DNA of 64,000 nucleotides, taken from positions 1,302,001 to 1,366,000 of the forward strand of contig CM007990.1 in the NCBI GenBank assembly GCA_002189035.1. Reading direction: 5' to 3'. The notes under the pieces were generated by a model. That model saw only the letters and a list, made by a program, of their open reading frames with translations, made no database searches and was not told where the DNA came from. The position numbers and the translations under genes were made by a program. Positions within the stretch are counted from its first letter, which is position 1. Each line of letters opens with the position of its first letter. Shown piece by piece: positions 37,214 through 48,823 of this stretch. The DNA comes from Utricularia gibba. Taxonomy: Eukaryota > Streptophyta > Magnoliopsida > Lamiales > Lentibulariaceae.

Positions 37214-39392
37214 ATGGCCGGGTAATCCTTCGATTCGAAACCCAAAGGTCGCGTTTTTTCGTGTGCAAGCAGCAAATATTCTGTTTTTTTTCTTCTCTAT
37301 GGCCATGTAATCCTGAGGAGTAAGGGAAAGATTATGTTATGGGCACCCTTCTCCTGTGTCGAAAGGGTAAAATCCGTAAAAGCATGCTATTTTTGTTCTG
37401 GGCGTTCCGTGTAGCTTCTCTATTTTGTTGTCTAGACTCTATATTTGATTTAACTGCAGTCTCTGTGAGTTTCTACTTGTTTGCTGACGGCACACACTTT
37501 ATTTCTTATCCTTTTGAATCACTATATGTATGTGTTGTCGGGCATTTGATGAATGAATCTATTTACCCAGACCATCATGGCTAGTCGATCCCAATAGAAT
37601 TGCCACAAAGATCAGGAGTGCATCAGGGGCATTGGATCCTGGAAAAATCACCTGGAAGAGCAACCCAACAAAATCTTGTCCCAACTGCCAACATGTCATT
37701 GACAACAGCGATGTAACTTACTGCTCCCTGAAACCCATTTCCTTACTTGCTTGTTGCTTCTTGTTGTGCTGTAAAAACAATCACTTACCTTAGTTTATAC
37801 CCTTTTCAGGTGATTCAGGTGTGGCCCGGACTACCCCGAGGTGTTAAGTTCGATCCATCTGATCAAGAAATCATTTGGCATTTACTTGCCAAAGCTGGTG
37901 TTGAGCACATTAAGCCCCACCCTTTCATTGATGAATTCATTCCCACTGTTGAAGAAGAAGATGGCATTTGCTATACCCATCCTCAGAATTTGCCTGGTAC
38001 GTCCCACTCTTCTAAGTAGGATTCCTGGCATAAGCATTTAAGGGGAGAGCTTCATTTTGGTGCTTGTTTGATATTTGGCCATGGGGCAGGTGTAAAGCAA
38101 GATGGAACTGTATCCCATTTCTTTCACCGAGCTGTCAAAGCATACAACACTGGGACTAGAAAGCGCAGAAAGATACAAGGTGATGAGTATGCTGATGTTC
38201 GTTGGCATAAAACAGGTCGGACAAAAGCAGTACTTCTGGATGGGGTGCAAAAGGGATGCAAGAAGATCATGGTTTTGTATGTGTGCTCTGTGAAAGGTGG
38301 GAAGTCTGAGAAAACGAACTGGGTGATGCATCAGTATCATCTCGGCACCGGAGAAGACGAACAAGACGGGGAATATGTAATCTCGAAAATCTTTTACCAG
38401 CAACAACAGGCCAAACTGAATGAGAGGAATGAAGGGGACAGGGACCATCCTGAAACTACTGAAATGCCAGTAGCAAAAGTCGACCCTGTAACGCCCAATT
38501 CGGTGATTCCTGAACCACCTCGTGCTGAAAACCGGACACTTGATCGTGATGCAGTTCATGATTCAGCTTTATTTACATTAGTGGCGGTACATTTGAGCAT
38601 GACTCTCTAATCTTTTCGATATTTAGGCTTAAACTTCAACTGGTTTCTTTTTGTTTTTTGCATGGTTTAGCATCAAGGTGAGCAGTTGATGATGGCGGAG
38701 GTGGATACAAATAACTGTGAGATTCAGGGGTGGGAAGACCGAACCCCAGATCATGATCCTGACCACCATTCGACTGTATTACCACTGGTGCAGGTACCTT
38801 TGAAACTAACGATCCCAAAAATTATGATATCTGGGTTCTTTGTATGGCTTCTTGATCCTGTCATTGCGTAGAATCAAGATGAGCATCTGATGATGACGGA
38901 ACTGGATGCACATGATTCCCAGAATCATGGAGAACTCAAGAACAGTGATGACCCCTCGGATAACAAATGGTGGGAAAACGAATCCCAGTTTCTACTCAGC
39001 TCACAGCAGCTTGTTGAAGGTCTCTCCCTGTGTGATGAACTTCTTCAAAGCCAGTCTCCCAACAGGGATGACAATGTGAATACTCAAGACAAGAGCAACA
39101 AAATTCTCCTCTCACATTACGCTCATTTGGGACCAGAAGACTTGAAACGTGATCTCGAAGAATGCCAGAAGCTGAATATTGATCCTGCAAACATAGAACT
39201 CGACACTCCTCCCGATTTCCGGTTAAGCCAGCTCGTAAGCCATTGCTTAGAACCATCTCTTTTTTCCCATGAAAATGCTCTCATTCTTCATGAGTAGTAA
39301 ACTAGCCCATGATCATCGTACAGGAGTTCGAATCTCAGGAAAGCTACGTTGCATTCGGTGGAAGCTTGCACACGGGAAGCAAGGTGGATTGA
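37214..39392 (+). CDS. SOG1: SUPPRESSOR OF GAMMA RESPONSE 1 (NAC transcription factor)
   Basis: Seven exons: 37214-37221, 37571-37712, 37810-37996, 38090-38586, 38671-38793, 38872-39234, 39324-39392; 1389 bases, 462 residues. Exon 1 codes only eight bases (M-A-G start). The N-terminus ([15 protein letters not shown]) and the NAC domain ([54 protein letters not shown]) match Arabidopsis SOG1/ANAC008 as remembered. SOG1 is the plant counterpart of p53: ATM/ATR phosphorylate C-terminal SQ sites to switch on DNA-damage responses. Five SQ sites are kept (NESQ, LSSQ, LQSQ, RLSQ, FESQ). Exons 5 and 6 look like tandem duplicates. The last exon ([22 protein letters not shown]) matches the family end. 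Confidence 0.96.
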
Positions 39393-40600
39393 CTGGATAT
39401 CTATCGCACCGCACCACGACCAAGGTCTTGCAGTTTAAAATGCTGCCAGTATGTAATGAATCACTTGAATGAGCAACTGCATTTTGTCCTGAACTTGATT
39501 TCTGCTAGAAACTCGGGGCTTCGTGCATTGTTTTGAGAAGCCTGTGTGCTTTGAATCGGAGACATTTGCGATTATGTGCATGAACGATTCTGCAGCAGCA
39601 ATAAAAACTAGTCTAGCAGTCGGCATGAGTAAGAGTTGATCCAAGTAATTCCTGGGTTGATTGGTACATAATAAGTATGAGAGATTTGTATGTGTATTTA
39701 ATTGAGTACGAATCGAGCTAAATATTTTTTATTCGAGTTTGATTCAAGTTAATTATTTTAAGTATATATTATATACTATTTAATGTATATACGATGTTAT
39801 TCATTTTTTTTTATTTTGTAAGTTAAGTTAAGAATTGATCAACATATAAATAGTGTTACGTATTACTTTTATTCTTTGTAAGTTATGACAATTATCTATT
39901 TGATGCATACATGATGTTGTATAATACTATCTTGAAAAATTATTAAAACCATCAAATACCATATACATGATGTTTTTATCTTAATTATGTAATTCGAGTC
40001 AACTCATATAATATGGGTCAAGTACAAGTGCCTAACTCATTGACTCGAGTGACTCTATAGGAGTGTTTTGGAAAAATTTTAAAATTTATTTTTATTTTTA
40101 TTTTTTAAAAATAAAAATAATTTTATTCTAGAACACTTTTAATTGTAAAAGTAATTCTATTAAAAATATTTTTAAATTATAACTACAAAAGTTATTTTTT
40201 TAAAAAGTAATGAATTGTTTATTTTTATTTTTTACTTCTATTTTTCAAAATTATTTTTGAAAATTAAAAACAGGTTTTAAAAATTTTCAATAACAATGCT
40301 TATAAGTTCTATCTTTCAATTTAACTCGTTGAGGTCGACTCATGATTCGACGAGTACAGAGAGTCATCGTGAGGGTTAGCCACGAGAAATAGCAAGGCGA
40401 GAGCATGTGTGTGAACGTTAATTTGCATTTGTATTTGCATTAAATTTGAGTTTAGGGGGGAAATTAAATATACGGGCCGATGATTTGTAATGGGCCGATG
40501 ATGACGGCCCGAAGTAAATGAACTGGGCTTGAGTGCAGCGTTATTCGTCGTACAATGCCGGCACCGGCGGTTGTGGGATGGCGGAGTAACCGAAGCCCGC
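39393..40600. other. AT-rich spacer between SOG1 and LTA2
   Basis: It contains the SOG1 3' UTR (to about 39650), an AT-rich core with A/T runs at 40070-40300, and the LTA2 promoter from about 40470. No gene seen. Confidence 0.5.
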
Positions 40601-40712
40601 CCGACTACTAGATAAATACCTCGTCGTTGCCTTCTCCGCCACAAAACGCCGATTTGCAGTGGGTTTTTCCGTCTCCCATTTTTTTTCCGGCGTAGTTAAT
40701 TCCAGTTCTGAA

Positions 40713-42797
40713 ATGGCAACTCATTTTCTTGTGAAGACGCCATTCATTTCATTCTCCTCCTCCATTTCCTCGACCACGCAGCTTGCTGGGCCGTCGGCGC
40801 CATTACTCCGACGGAGATCCTTCTCTCGCGTACCATCGGTGCAAGCGAAGATCCGAGAGATTTTCATGCCTGCTCTGAGTTCCACTATGACCGAGGGCAA
40901 GATCGTGAGCTGGGTCAAATCCGAAGGGGACGTGTTAGCGAAGGGTGAAGCCGTTGTCGTTGTGGAATCGGATAAGGCGGATATGGATGTTGAGACATTC
41001 TACGATGGAATATTGGCTGCGATCGTCGTCAATGAAGGGGAAACGGCTCAAGTTGGTGCACCCATCGGGCTTTTAGCTGAAACCGAGGAGGAAATTGCGG
41101 AAGCCAAAGCGAAAGCCGCTGGGCAATCAGCGTCAGTCCCCGCCAATCCAGCGCCCAAAGCAGAGGCTGCTGCCGGGGCCGTCCCAGAACCTGTTGTTTC
41201 CCAGCCTACTCCTGCTGCTGCTGTTCCATCAACTCCGGGAAGGGTCGTGGCTACACCGTATGCGAAGATACTGGCGAAACAACACAAGGTGGATGTTGCT
41301 AAGTTGGTGGGCACTGGTCCGTTTGGCAGGATAACCGCGGAAGATGTGGAGAAAGCAGCCGGAATAAAACCCATTCCCAAGGCCAATGTAGTTCCCTCAG
41401 TGGCTGCTCCATCAGCTGCTGCTCCTGCTGCCCCTCCCGCGAAAGCTTCTAATTTTCCAGTGATTCCAGGATCAAGTGTCGTGCCTTTTACTACAATGCA
41501 AGCTGCAGTTGCCAAGAATATGGTTGAAAGCTTAAGTGTTCCCACTTTCAGAGTTGGATACCCGATCAACACTGACGCACTTGATGCCCTCTATGAAAAG
41601 GTTAGTTAACAAAATGTCCAATTTTTTTCCACAACTGCATAGCTTATACTACTCAAGTATGATATCCTTAGTGGTGATATTTAAGATGTGATTCGTTTGT
41701 GGAATGAGAAAAATGTAGAGCTATAGATGGATAACATGGAGTGTAATCATCACAATGTGATCAGAATTGACGTTCTTCTTTAGCTGAATTTTCTAACTTG
41801 AGGTATGCTATTTGGTGAATCACAGTTGAAGCCGAAAGGTGTAACCATGACAGCAATACTAGCAAAGGCTGCAGCAATGGCACTAGTTGTGCATCCAGTT
41901 GTGAACGCTACATGTAAAGATGGAAAAAGTTTTACGTACAACAGTAGTATAAATATTGCCGTTGCTGTAGCGATCAACGGTGGATTGATCACCCCCGTCC
42001 TCCAGGATGCTGATAAGGTGCAAGACTGCTTTTTTATATCGATTTCTCTGTTAGCATGTTTGTATTTCTTAGCACTTGCAAGCTTTTAACATTGTGGCCA
42101 CATCTATTCTTGAGTGTAGATGGATATCTATCTGCTGTCGAAGAAATGGAAGGAACTGGTAGAGAAAGCCCGAGCAAAGCAACTTCAGCCTCAGGAGTAC
42201 AACTCAGGTATGATCAGAAAACATTTCTTCTGGAGGGCGTTGGCTTGCTTGTCTCTCCATTTTTGACACATCAAAAGTTCTTCATTTTCTATATCTTAAC
42301 TGTGATACAAGATGGCATATTAATCACTGAAAAACTCTGAAGGACTCAAACAAAGATTTCTGTGGCCGCAGGGACATTTACTCTATCGAACCTCGGGATG
42401 TTTGGTGTAGATAAGTTTGACGCTATTCTTCCTCCAGGCCAGGTGAGGAAGAAGATCCAAAAACCCTAATTCAAAAGTCTTAATTTTGGCACTCTTCATG
42501 GTTTCTTTTTGATTATCAGGGCGCCATTATGGCTGTTGGGGCATCAAAACCTACTGTTATAGCTGATAAGGATGGATACTTCAGCGTTAAGAACAGGATG
42601 CTGGTACGTAAAATTTCTCCTGTGCAAGTTGGAATGACACTAGGAAGGATTAGTAGGAAAGTTCTAATTTTCCTTTCTGAACTTCTACACAGGTAAATGT
42701 TACAGCTGACCATCGAATCATTTACGGTGCTGATCTCGCTGATTTCCTGAAAACGTTTGCGAAGATCGTCGAGAACCCGGAAAGCTTGACCTTGTAG
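40713..42797 (+). CDS. LTA2: Plastid dihydrolipoyl acetyltransferase (E2 of pyruvate dehydrogenase)
   Basis: Six exons: 40713-41600, 41826-42017, 42120-42207, 42372-42442, 42520-42603, 42693-42797; 1428 bases, 475 residues. A Ser-rich transit peptide (about 45 residues) precedes one lipoyl domain with the lipoylated lysine at residue 88 (VVESDKADMDVE). An Ala/Pro linker leads to an E1/E3-binding domain (about 177-212, ATPYAKILAKQHKVD) and the catalytic domain. The active-site motif is ADHRIIYGADL, His about 448. The enzyme moves acetyl groups from lipoamide to CoA, feeding plastid fatty-acid synthesis. The single lipoyl domain and the DHRIxYG form fit Arabidopsis LTA2 (At3g25860). The start is the first ATG (MATHFLVKTPF). 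Confidence 0.96.
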
Positions 42798-43179
42798 AAT
42801 ACCAATTCAGCATCTGCATATACTCCGGTTATGTCAAACTCTCCTGGTGTTTCTGTTGCATTCCTTTTTCCCCGGTTGAGAATTCCCATGATCCCAGTTT
42901 GCGGCATTCATGCAGTAGTCATCAAAATCTTGTTTTTTTTTCTATATAATTTCTCCGAACGTAGAGCTCGAAATCTGGCATGTTTGCAGACTATATAGTT
43001 TCTTTTTGAAATAAGCAGGAACCAGAGGGATGCTGGAATGGTAAGAATGGTTGTAAACTCTATTAGATTAGAATTGTTCATATCTTGGTATGGCATGCAC
43101 TGTATCATGCGTGGACATATGCACCATATGATGTCATGGAGCAGAAGCCATTGAAGGAATCCTTGCTTTCTGCAGCTTT
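42798..43179. other. Convergent 3' spacer
   Basis: It holds the 3' UTRs of the facing LTA2 and ACD11-like genes; nothing else was recognised. Confidence 0.5.
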
Positions 43180-44097
43180 CTACCAGTCTAAGCTAATATT
43201 TCTTGAAGAGTACAGCTTGTCGATGTATTCGATCACCGGAAGCGATGCATTGATGTACCGGATCATCTCCTTTGCTGCCGATTCATCTGCAGCAACAACC
43301 ATTGTGGATGATGTTGAAAGGTTGGTGCTACGGCTGAAACTGGATTTCTTTACAAAACAGTGTCTCCCTGGAGAAGAAACTTACTGGTTTCCCTTAGCTT
43401 CAGAAGCAGTTGATCCCTGGTTGGTAGAGCGTACATGCCGGCGTACACGGCTGTCCTCACAGCCCATATATGATACGGAGCACATGTCTTCGCGTATGCC
43501 GTGGATGCGGCTTCCTTCAGATAGCAATCACTGCTAAACAGCAACTGATGATGATGAGATTCGGAATCCGACATGGTTATTCATAAGAATCGAAACTTGG
43601 ATGGATTGGAGCGGGGGAGCGAGCTCTGGACTTACTCCGATGACAGGAAGTTCTGGAACAGAGCTCTGATTAGATCAAGGCCCTGCCTGACGCGCCTCAG
43701 ATTACGTGATAGGCTCCCCGGCGTTCTAACTGAGTCGTTCCGTAGATCGAACTCGATGACTCGGTTCAATGTCATCAACTCTCCTGACGCGCCTGCAAGA
43801 TCACTCACCTGAATCGAATCAAACATCAAGATCCATGCACAGCGAAGAAGAACAAGGAGAAGAAAGGAGAATGGATGAATTAACCTTGGAGACGTACTCC
43901 AGTTCGGCGAATTTGAAGGCGATCCCCAAGGAACCAAAGAGGATCGAAACCAGAGAACAAGCCTCGCAAAACGTTTTCAAATCGAGATCGTAATCGAAGC
44001 CCTTGGAATTCACCAACGCCGACAGATCCTCAAACGCTCCCGCCATCGCCGACAATGGCGTCGTCAATTGACTCTGAATCCCGCCCTCGTTGCCCAT
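43180..44097 (-). CDS. Glycolipid transfer protein family, ACD11-like
   Basis: Four exons: 43885-44097, 43636-43808, 43385-43533, 43180-43286; 642 bases, 213 residues. The GLTP fold is recognisable: FCEACSLVSILFGSLGIAFKFAELEYVSKV, then the lipid-headgroup motif SRNLRRVRQGLDLIRALF (two conserved arginines), the conserved histidine in CAPYHIW, and the final NISLDW. Family knowledge: ACD11 moves ceramide-1-phosphate between membranes, and its loss triggers cell death. The sequence seems nearer the ACD11 homolog At4g39670 than ACD11 itself (from memory). An alternative start is the ATG of MAGAFEDLS, 51 bases downstream. A ceramide synthase is also in this window, but 35 kb away, so no link is implied. 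Confidence 0.93.
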
Positions 44098-45864
44098 TGA
44101 ACTCGCGAAAGATTCCTCTGACCTTCAAAGAAAAAAAGAAAACCGACGATTCCTTGAGAGAATGCAATCGAGAAAGAGGAATGGATCAGCGCCGCACCTT
44201 GAGAAAAGGGATTGAAATTTCAGGGCATCGAGTTGTGTTTCCGATTCCTGTTCGATCAGAAAAAAAAAAAAAGGTCAGAGGTGGAGCTTGTTTTTATACG
44301 CGGGAAGGAGGTGCCCATTGCTTGCCGCCATGGCCGTACGGAGCCCGTCAATTCCTTCTATTATAAGTTTGGAAGAGTCGCATATGCGATTCACATGCAC
44401 GCGTAAATATTTATAATCTGTTTTTCACATTGTGTAAATTTTTTTAAGTTAAAATATAGTCCAAAATATATATTGTTTATGAATAATATTAATTTAATTA
44501 TTTCTAGAAATATATTGTTTTTTGTGCCATTGACAACATTTAATTAAATTACAAGGCATAACTCGAGAGGATAAAAAAATATCATTGAAATAAAAATATT
44601 AATAAAAATTAATGATTTTAAATATTATTCAAACAAGTTAAATATTCATTATCAAAATTATGGAAGAAAATGCAAATTATGAACTAAGAATAATTACCAA
44701 TGAGGTGTACTATTATGTTGATTTAAATTAATATAATATTTTATTATTTAATTTTTGTAATTAAAATTAAGTATTTATGAAAAAAAATAGCGTTAAACAA
44801 TAAAAAAAAATCAACGTCTCGCATGTTACCAAAATAGTATTAGTAGTTCTGGGTTGGCCATGTTCTGTACCTCTGGAGTCGGGCTGTGAACGCGGGGCCC
44901 ACTGTCAGCAGACGGGCCCACGCCTGTCAGAAGCGGCCCAGATATAAATTCATATTATCCAAAATAACTTGTGTAAGATCCCTCACAAGTCACCTATAAA
45001 TAGAGCAAGACACGCCCACCGTCCATCACAAATGCACATCCTGAAATTATTTTTTTATTTTTAATATAATCATAATAAAAAAAACATTTCTGGGGCAAGT
45101 GGGACTCGTGGGCAGCCGCATAGGACGACGTCGTTTTCAACAACGATCTAGAAAGATTTGAATTGTTCCTTAGGGCAGCTGGAATTTATAATCAATCAAA
45201 CCCACCACGTGGGATGAATGGCCTCCCCCGAATCAGTCTTCCGTGAATTCGCTCCATTCATCTCGCAAATTTCTAGGGTTTGGTAGTACACTTTAGTTAA
45301 ATATTTATTTAAATTATTTTTATTTATATAAATCTCTGTAGAAGGTTTAAATTTATGTAACATATTTTTAAATTAAAAATATCAAAAAAATTGTATTAAA
45401 CATGTATATTAAATATAATATCTCTCAAAACCAATTATAAAATATCTATATTTTAAAAAGATCAATTAGAAATTTGATCATATCAAAAAAATGACCACTT
45501 TGTATATTTTTTTTACTAAGTGAATGTGGTGGGGGTACTTTTTTAAATTATAAGTTTTAAAATGCGAGGATTATATTTGATTCAAACTGAATTTATGATT
45601 TTTTGGGTTTAATTTAAATAAACTTTTCAAATTTAGAAAATGACATTTTATTTTTATAATATTCTAGAATAATTTAAATATCCGTTCAACCCGAGATGAA
45701 AGGCAACACAAATCTAAATGATTATTAAATATAATATAATATAATACAATGCGAATTTATTATGATTCTGCGCTGATCTTGTTTTTTAATCGCAATTAAT
45801 TAATCCTTGTGAATGTATACATCTTTGGAAGCGGTGGGTTATGGTTATAATAAGCTAGTTTTAA
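44098..45864. other. AT-rich spacer with the ACD11-like promoter
   Basis: The left part (44098-44400) is the ACD11-like promoter and leader. From 44420 the sequence is AT-rich. A GC-richer island at 44860-45280 has clustered GGGCCCA-type words (44897, 44915 region) and ACGACGTCGT at about 45125, similar to plant promoter sites, but no gene starts nearby in either direction. Confidence 0.4.
44292..44298 (-). promoter_or_regulatory. TATA box of the ACD11-like gene
   Basis: TATAAAA on the minus strand, about 195 bases before the start codon at 44097. Confidence 0.5.
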
Positions 45865-46425
45865 CTATTGGAATTCCACATGGGCCGGCGTCTCATGGGA
45901 TCTAGAAAATGTAAGACCCGACCCGAAACCCATATCCGAATGATCGAACAGCCCATCTAACGCCACGTACTCAGAATCACCATCGTCCGTGTCTCCGAAA
46001 CCTAGCCCAAACCCGTACCCGAACGAATCTTCGTACGCCGGAACCTCAAAACACTCGCCGAACGCCGACTCCACTCCATTCAAAATCTGTTCGTGATCTC
46101 CGTCGAATCCGGTCGGCGAACATCCCGCCGTAGGCGGTAGTCCGAGCTCATCGTCCGTAGCCTCCAACAAAAAGCACAGATCCGTTGTCGATTCTCCACA
46201 TTCGGAGCACTCCGACGCGAGATCTCCACTCGGCACCGCCGTCGTAACCTCGTCCTCGAAGGTTTTGATAAAGCAGGAGAGCTTCTCCTCCGCGGGAAAA
46301 GAGACGTTCTCCGCTGCCGCCTCCTCGTCGGAATCATCGAGAATATCCTGTTTCAACCGTTTCCTGGATATCTCATCCCGTTCCACATACTCGAGAACGC
46401 GCTTCTGGCTCTTGCAATCCTCCAT
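45865..46425 (-). CDS. Intronless acidic protein of unknown function
   Basis: A single open frame of 186 residues with clear coding character: GC-rich with high third-position GC, TATA box in place. I do not recognise the family with certainty. Visible features are a basic, nuclear-signal-like cluster (SRKRLKQD, about residues 20-27), the segment EEKLSCFIKTFEDEV, a Cys pair (CSECGES), the motif LCFLLEATDDELGLPPT (resembling a motif I associate with small uncharacterised dicot proteins) and a Gly/Phe-rich C-terminus (GYGFGLGFGD). There is no signal peptide or membrane helix. A nuclear regulator is a guess from composition only. Confidence 0.75.
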   Translation of the reverse strand: MEDCKSQKRVLEYVERDEISRKRLKQDILDDSDEEAAAENVSFPAEEKLSCFIKTFEDEVTTAVPSGDLASECSECGESTTDLCFLLEATDDELGLPPTAGCSPTGFDGDHEQILNGVESAFGECFEVPAYEDSFGYGFGLGFGDTDDGDSEYVALDGLFDHSDMGFGSGLTFSRSHETPAHVEFQ

Positions 46426-48823
46426 AAGAATGGGATTCGGAGTCTCAACACTTCATGGCGCGGATGCGCAAGTTCGTGGAGGAGCGTGGAAGATCTCGCC
46501 GGCGGGTGGAGGGCATTTATAGGAGGGAGAGAAATGGTGCAAAGTGGAGCCGGTTCACGCACATCATGTCAGATGAGTTTTTAGGTGACGTGTCCATCCA
46601 CCCGCTCCCTTCTCCGTATCCAGACTTTTTTTTTTCGTTTTTATTTGTGTATGTATATTTATTGAGTATTTCTTCTTTTTAGGTATATTCTAAATCCCTG
46701 GAATTAATTGGATTTGAATCAGGAGTTGGAGTCCGGCGTCACTTGTGGGCCCCAGAAATGAACAACCCGTCCCGATCCGTGCCCTCCACCTGCCTCCCTA
46801 CTGACATGTAAATAATTGCCCGGTAAAAACGGATAATCCGAGCATAAATATTCGTTTATTACACGTATTTATTTACTTCCCGTGTCCGTCCACCTCCACT
46901 CCTTGGACTCGGATACGGACACGTTTCTAGTTCGGAAAATCGTCCCCAACCGCATTTTATTACTACAAAATCATTTACCTCACCCCAAATGAGTTCGCAA
47001 CATGTGACGTGTCTCAATTACCCTTATTTCTGTACGTCCGTACACAGTGGTGTGTCGCGGGATGGATTAGGTGATATCACATCTCACGATCGAGGATTTC
47101 CACACATGAACAATAATAATTCAGCTGGTGTGGGCCTCGTGACTAATGCGACACGAGCAGCGCACATCGACTACCCATTCAATTTTTCCACATATAGGTT
47201 ACATTCAACCTGTAATATATTAATAGGGCTGGCTAACCAACTGAATACAGTTCAAACATACACATTTGTGTTCATTAGTTAAGGATTTTGAATAAAAAAA
47301 CGTTGCTCAAACATGAAGCATTCCTTTTCATTGATATATCTTGTTTGTGTTCGTTCGAATAATTTTACAATCATATTATGTAAAGTTAAAGATTTTTTGA
47401 TAATATCTAACATTGGTTATGTAGGAAGAAAATTATATATTTCAATAGAAATATATTTTTAATATTGTATGATACATTTTTCTTAAAAGAAATAATGAAT
47501 AACCATAAGAGTTTAGATTTCGAAATAGATAATATCGTATAAATGAGAGTGGATCATAACATGTTAACATCCAATCCTTCTTTATATTAAAATCGTCATT
47601 ACAATGACCTTGATCATAATCTTAAAAAAATAATAAGTTTACACATTTTGAACTTATATAGAATTATTTATACATTGTGAGCTACAATAAAAAAAATCCA
47701 TTTAAAATATATTTAGTATAATAGTTTGAGTAATAATACATTTGAATTATATATATATATATGTATTAATTATAAACTAAAGATATATTTAATGAATAAG
47801 TTTTATAAATATGTATTTAAAGTAGTACTATATTTAATTAATACATGTAGAATATAAGAAAAAAGAAGTAAACTTAGATTGATTTAAAAAATTACACAAT
47901 TATTGTATTTAATTAATTCAATTATCAATATACGAATGCTAGTAAACACATATTTATATTAAATATAAATAAATAATGCACAAAGAAATAAACTAAAATT
48001 AAAATGGGTTGGGCGGGTCTGATAGGCGGTCTACGTGGACCCAGCTACCCAAGCTGCAATAAAAAAGGCGGGAACCATTCATGGCCGTTCATCCGTCGTC
48101 GTGGAATAAACGAACGGCAAAGATCAATTCCTTCCAGAAGCAGTTTTCGGGGACGTAGAACCGCGTGGGAGACGTGTTCCTAAAAATAATTTTGATGTTG
48201 AGATTCTTACACGGTTGATTCCCAAAATATATTATCAAATTAATATTAAATTTATTAATAAAAAATTATATTAATTTTTTAATAATTTTTTATTGCAATT
48301 GCCCAGATACTTCCATGAAAGGTCTTTGTGAGTATATGTAATAATATTATTTGTCCTAATGGAATATTTTTAATCCGTAAATTGCATGAGGGCTACTTTT
48401 ATTAAAAAATAATAATAATTTCCAATTTCCTATTGTATTTTATTTATTATATATTGTAAGCCCGCCTCATTAATTCCAATATATAATACATGAATTATGT
48501 ACATTATTTTGATATGATAATATTCGTATTTAATTCTGTACTTAATAATGGAATTCTAATTTTTGCTATCATTTATTATAATTGATTGAACTTGCAGTAA
48601 AAAAAAACATCATATGGCGCATTTCTGACCAAATATTTTAATTTCGGAAAATTCAATGCAAAAAATAAAATATTGGATAAAACAACCAAATTTCAGATAA
48701 ATATTAATAATATTTATTTTTTAAAAAATATTTAATTGTTCAATAAAAAAAGATAGTCAGCATAATATCCCATTTAAATAACATAATAATTGTTTGTTTT
48801 TTTTTTTTTTTTTTTTACTTTTT
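46426..48823. other. AT-rich spacer
   Basis: 46426-46700 is the promoter of the acidic-protein gene; 46720-47280 is a moderate-GC stretch with one non-family frame (46989-47282); 47290-48780 is AT-rich. A T-run of about 20 occurs at 48798-48818. No gene seen. Confidence 0.45.
46516..46521 (-). promoter_or_regulatory. TATA box of the acidic-protein gene
   Basis: TATAAA (CTATAAATGCC on the minus strand) 91 bases before the start codon at 46425, an ideal distance. Confidence 0.7.

Noticed and set aside
40659-40712. Upstream GTG start for LTA2
   Set aside because: The first ATG at 40713 gives a normal transit peptide; a GTG start is not expected in a plant nuclear gene.
41048-41572. 174-codon frame antisense to LTA2 exon 1
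   Set aside because: It mirrors the Ala/Pro-rich linker composition on the other strand and has no start context or family motif.
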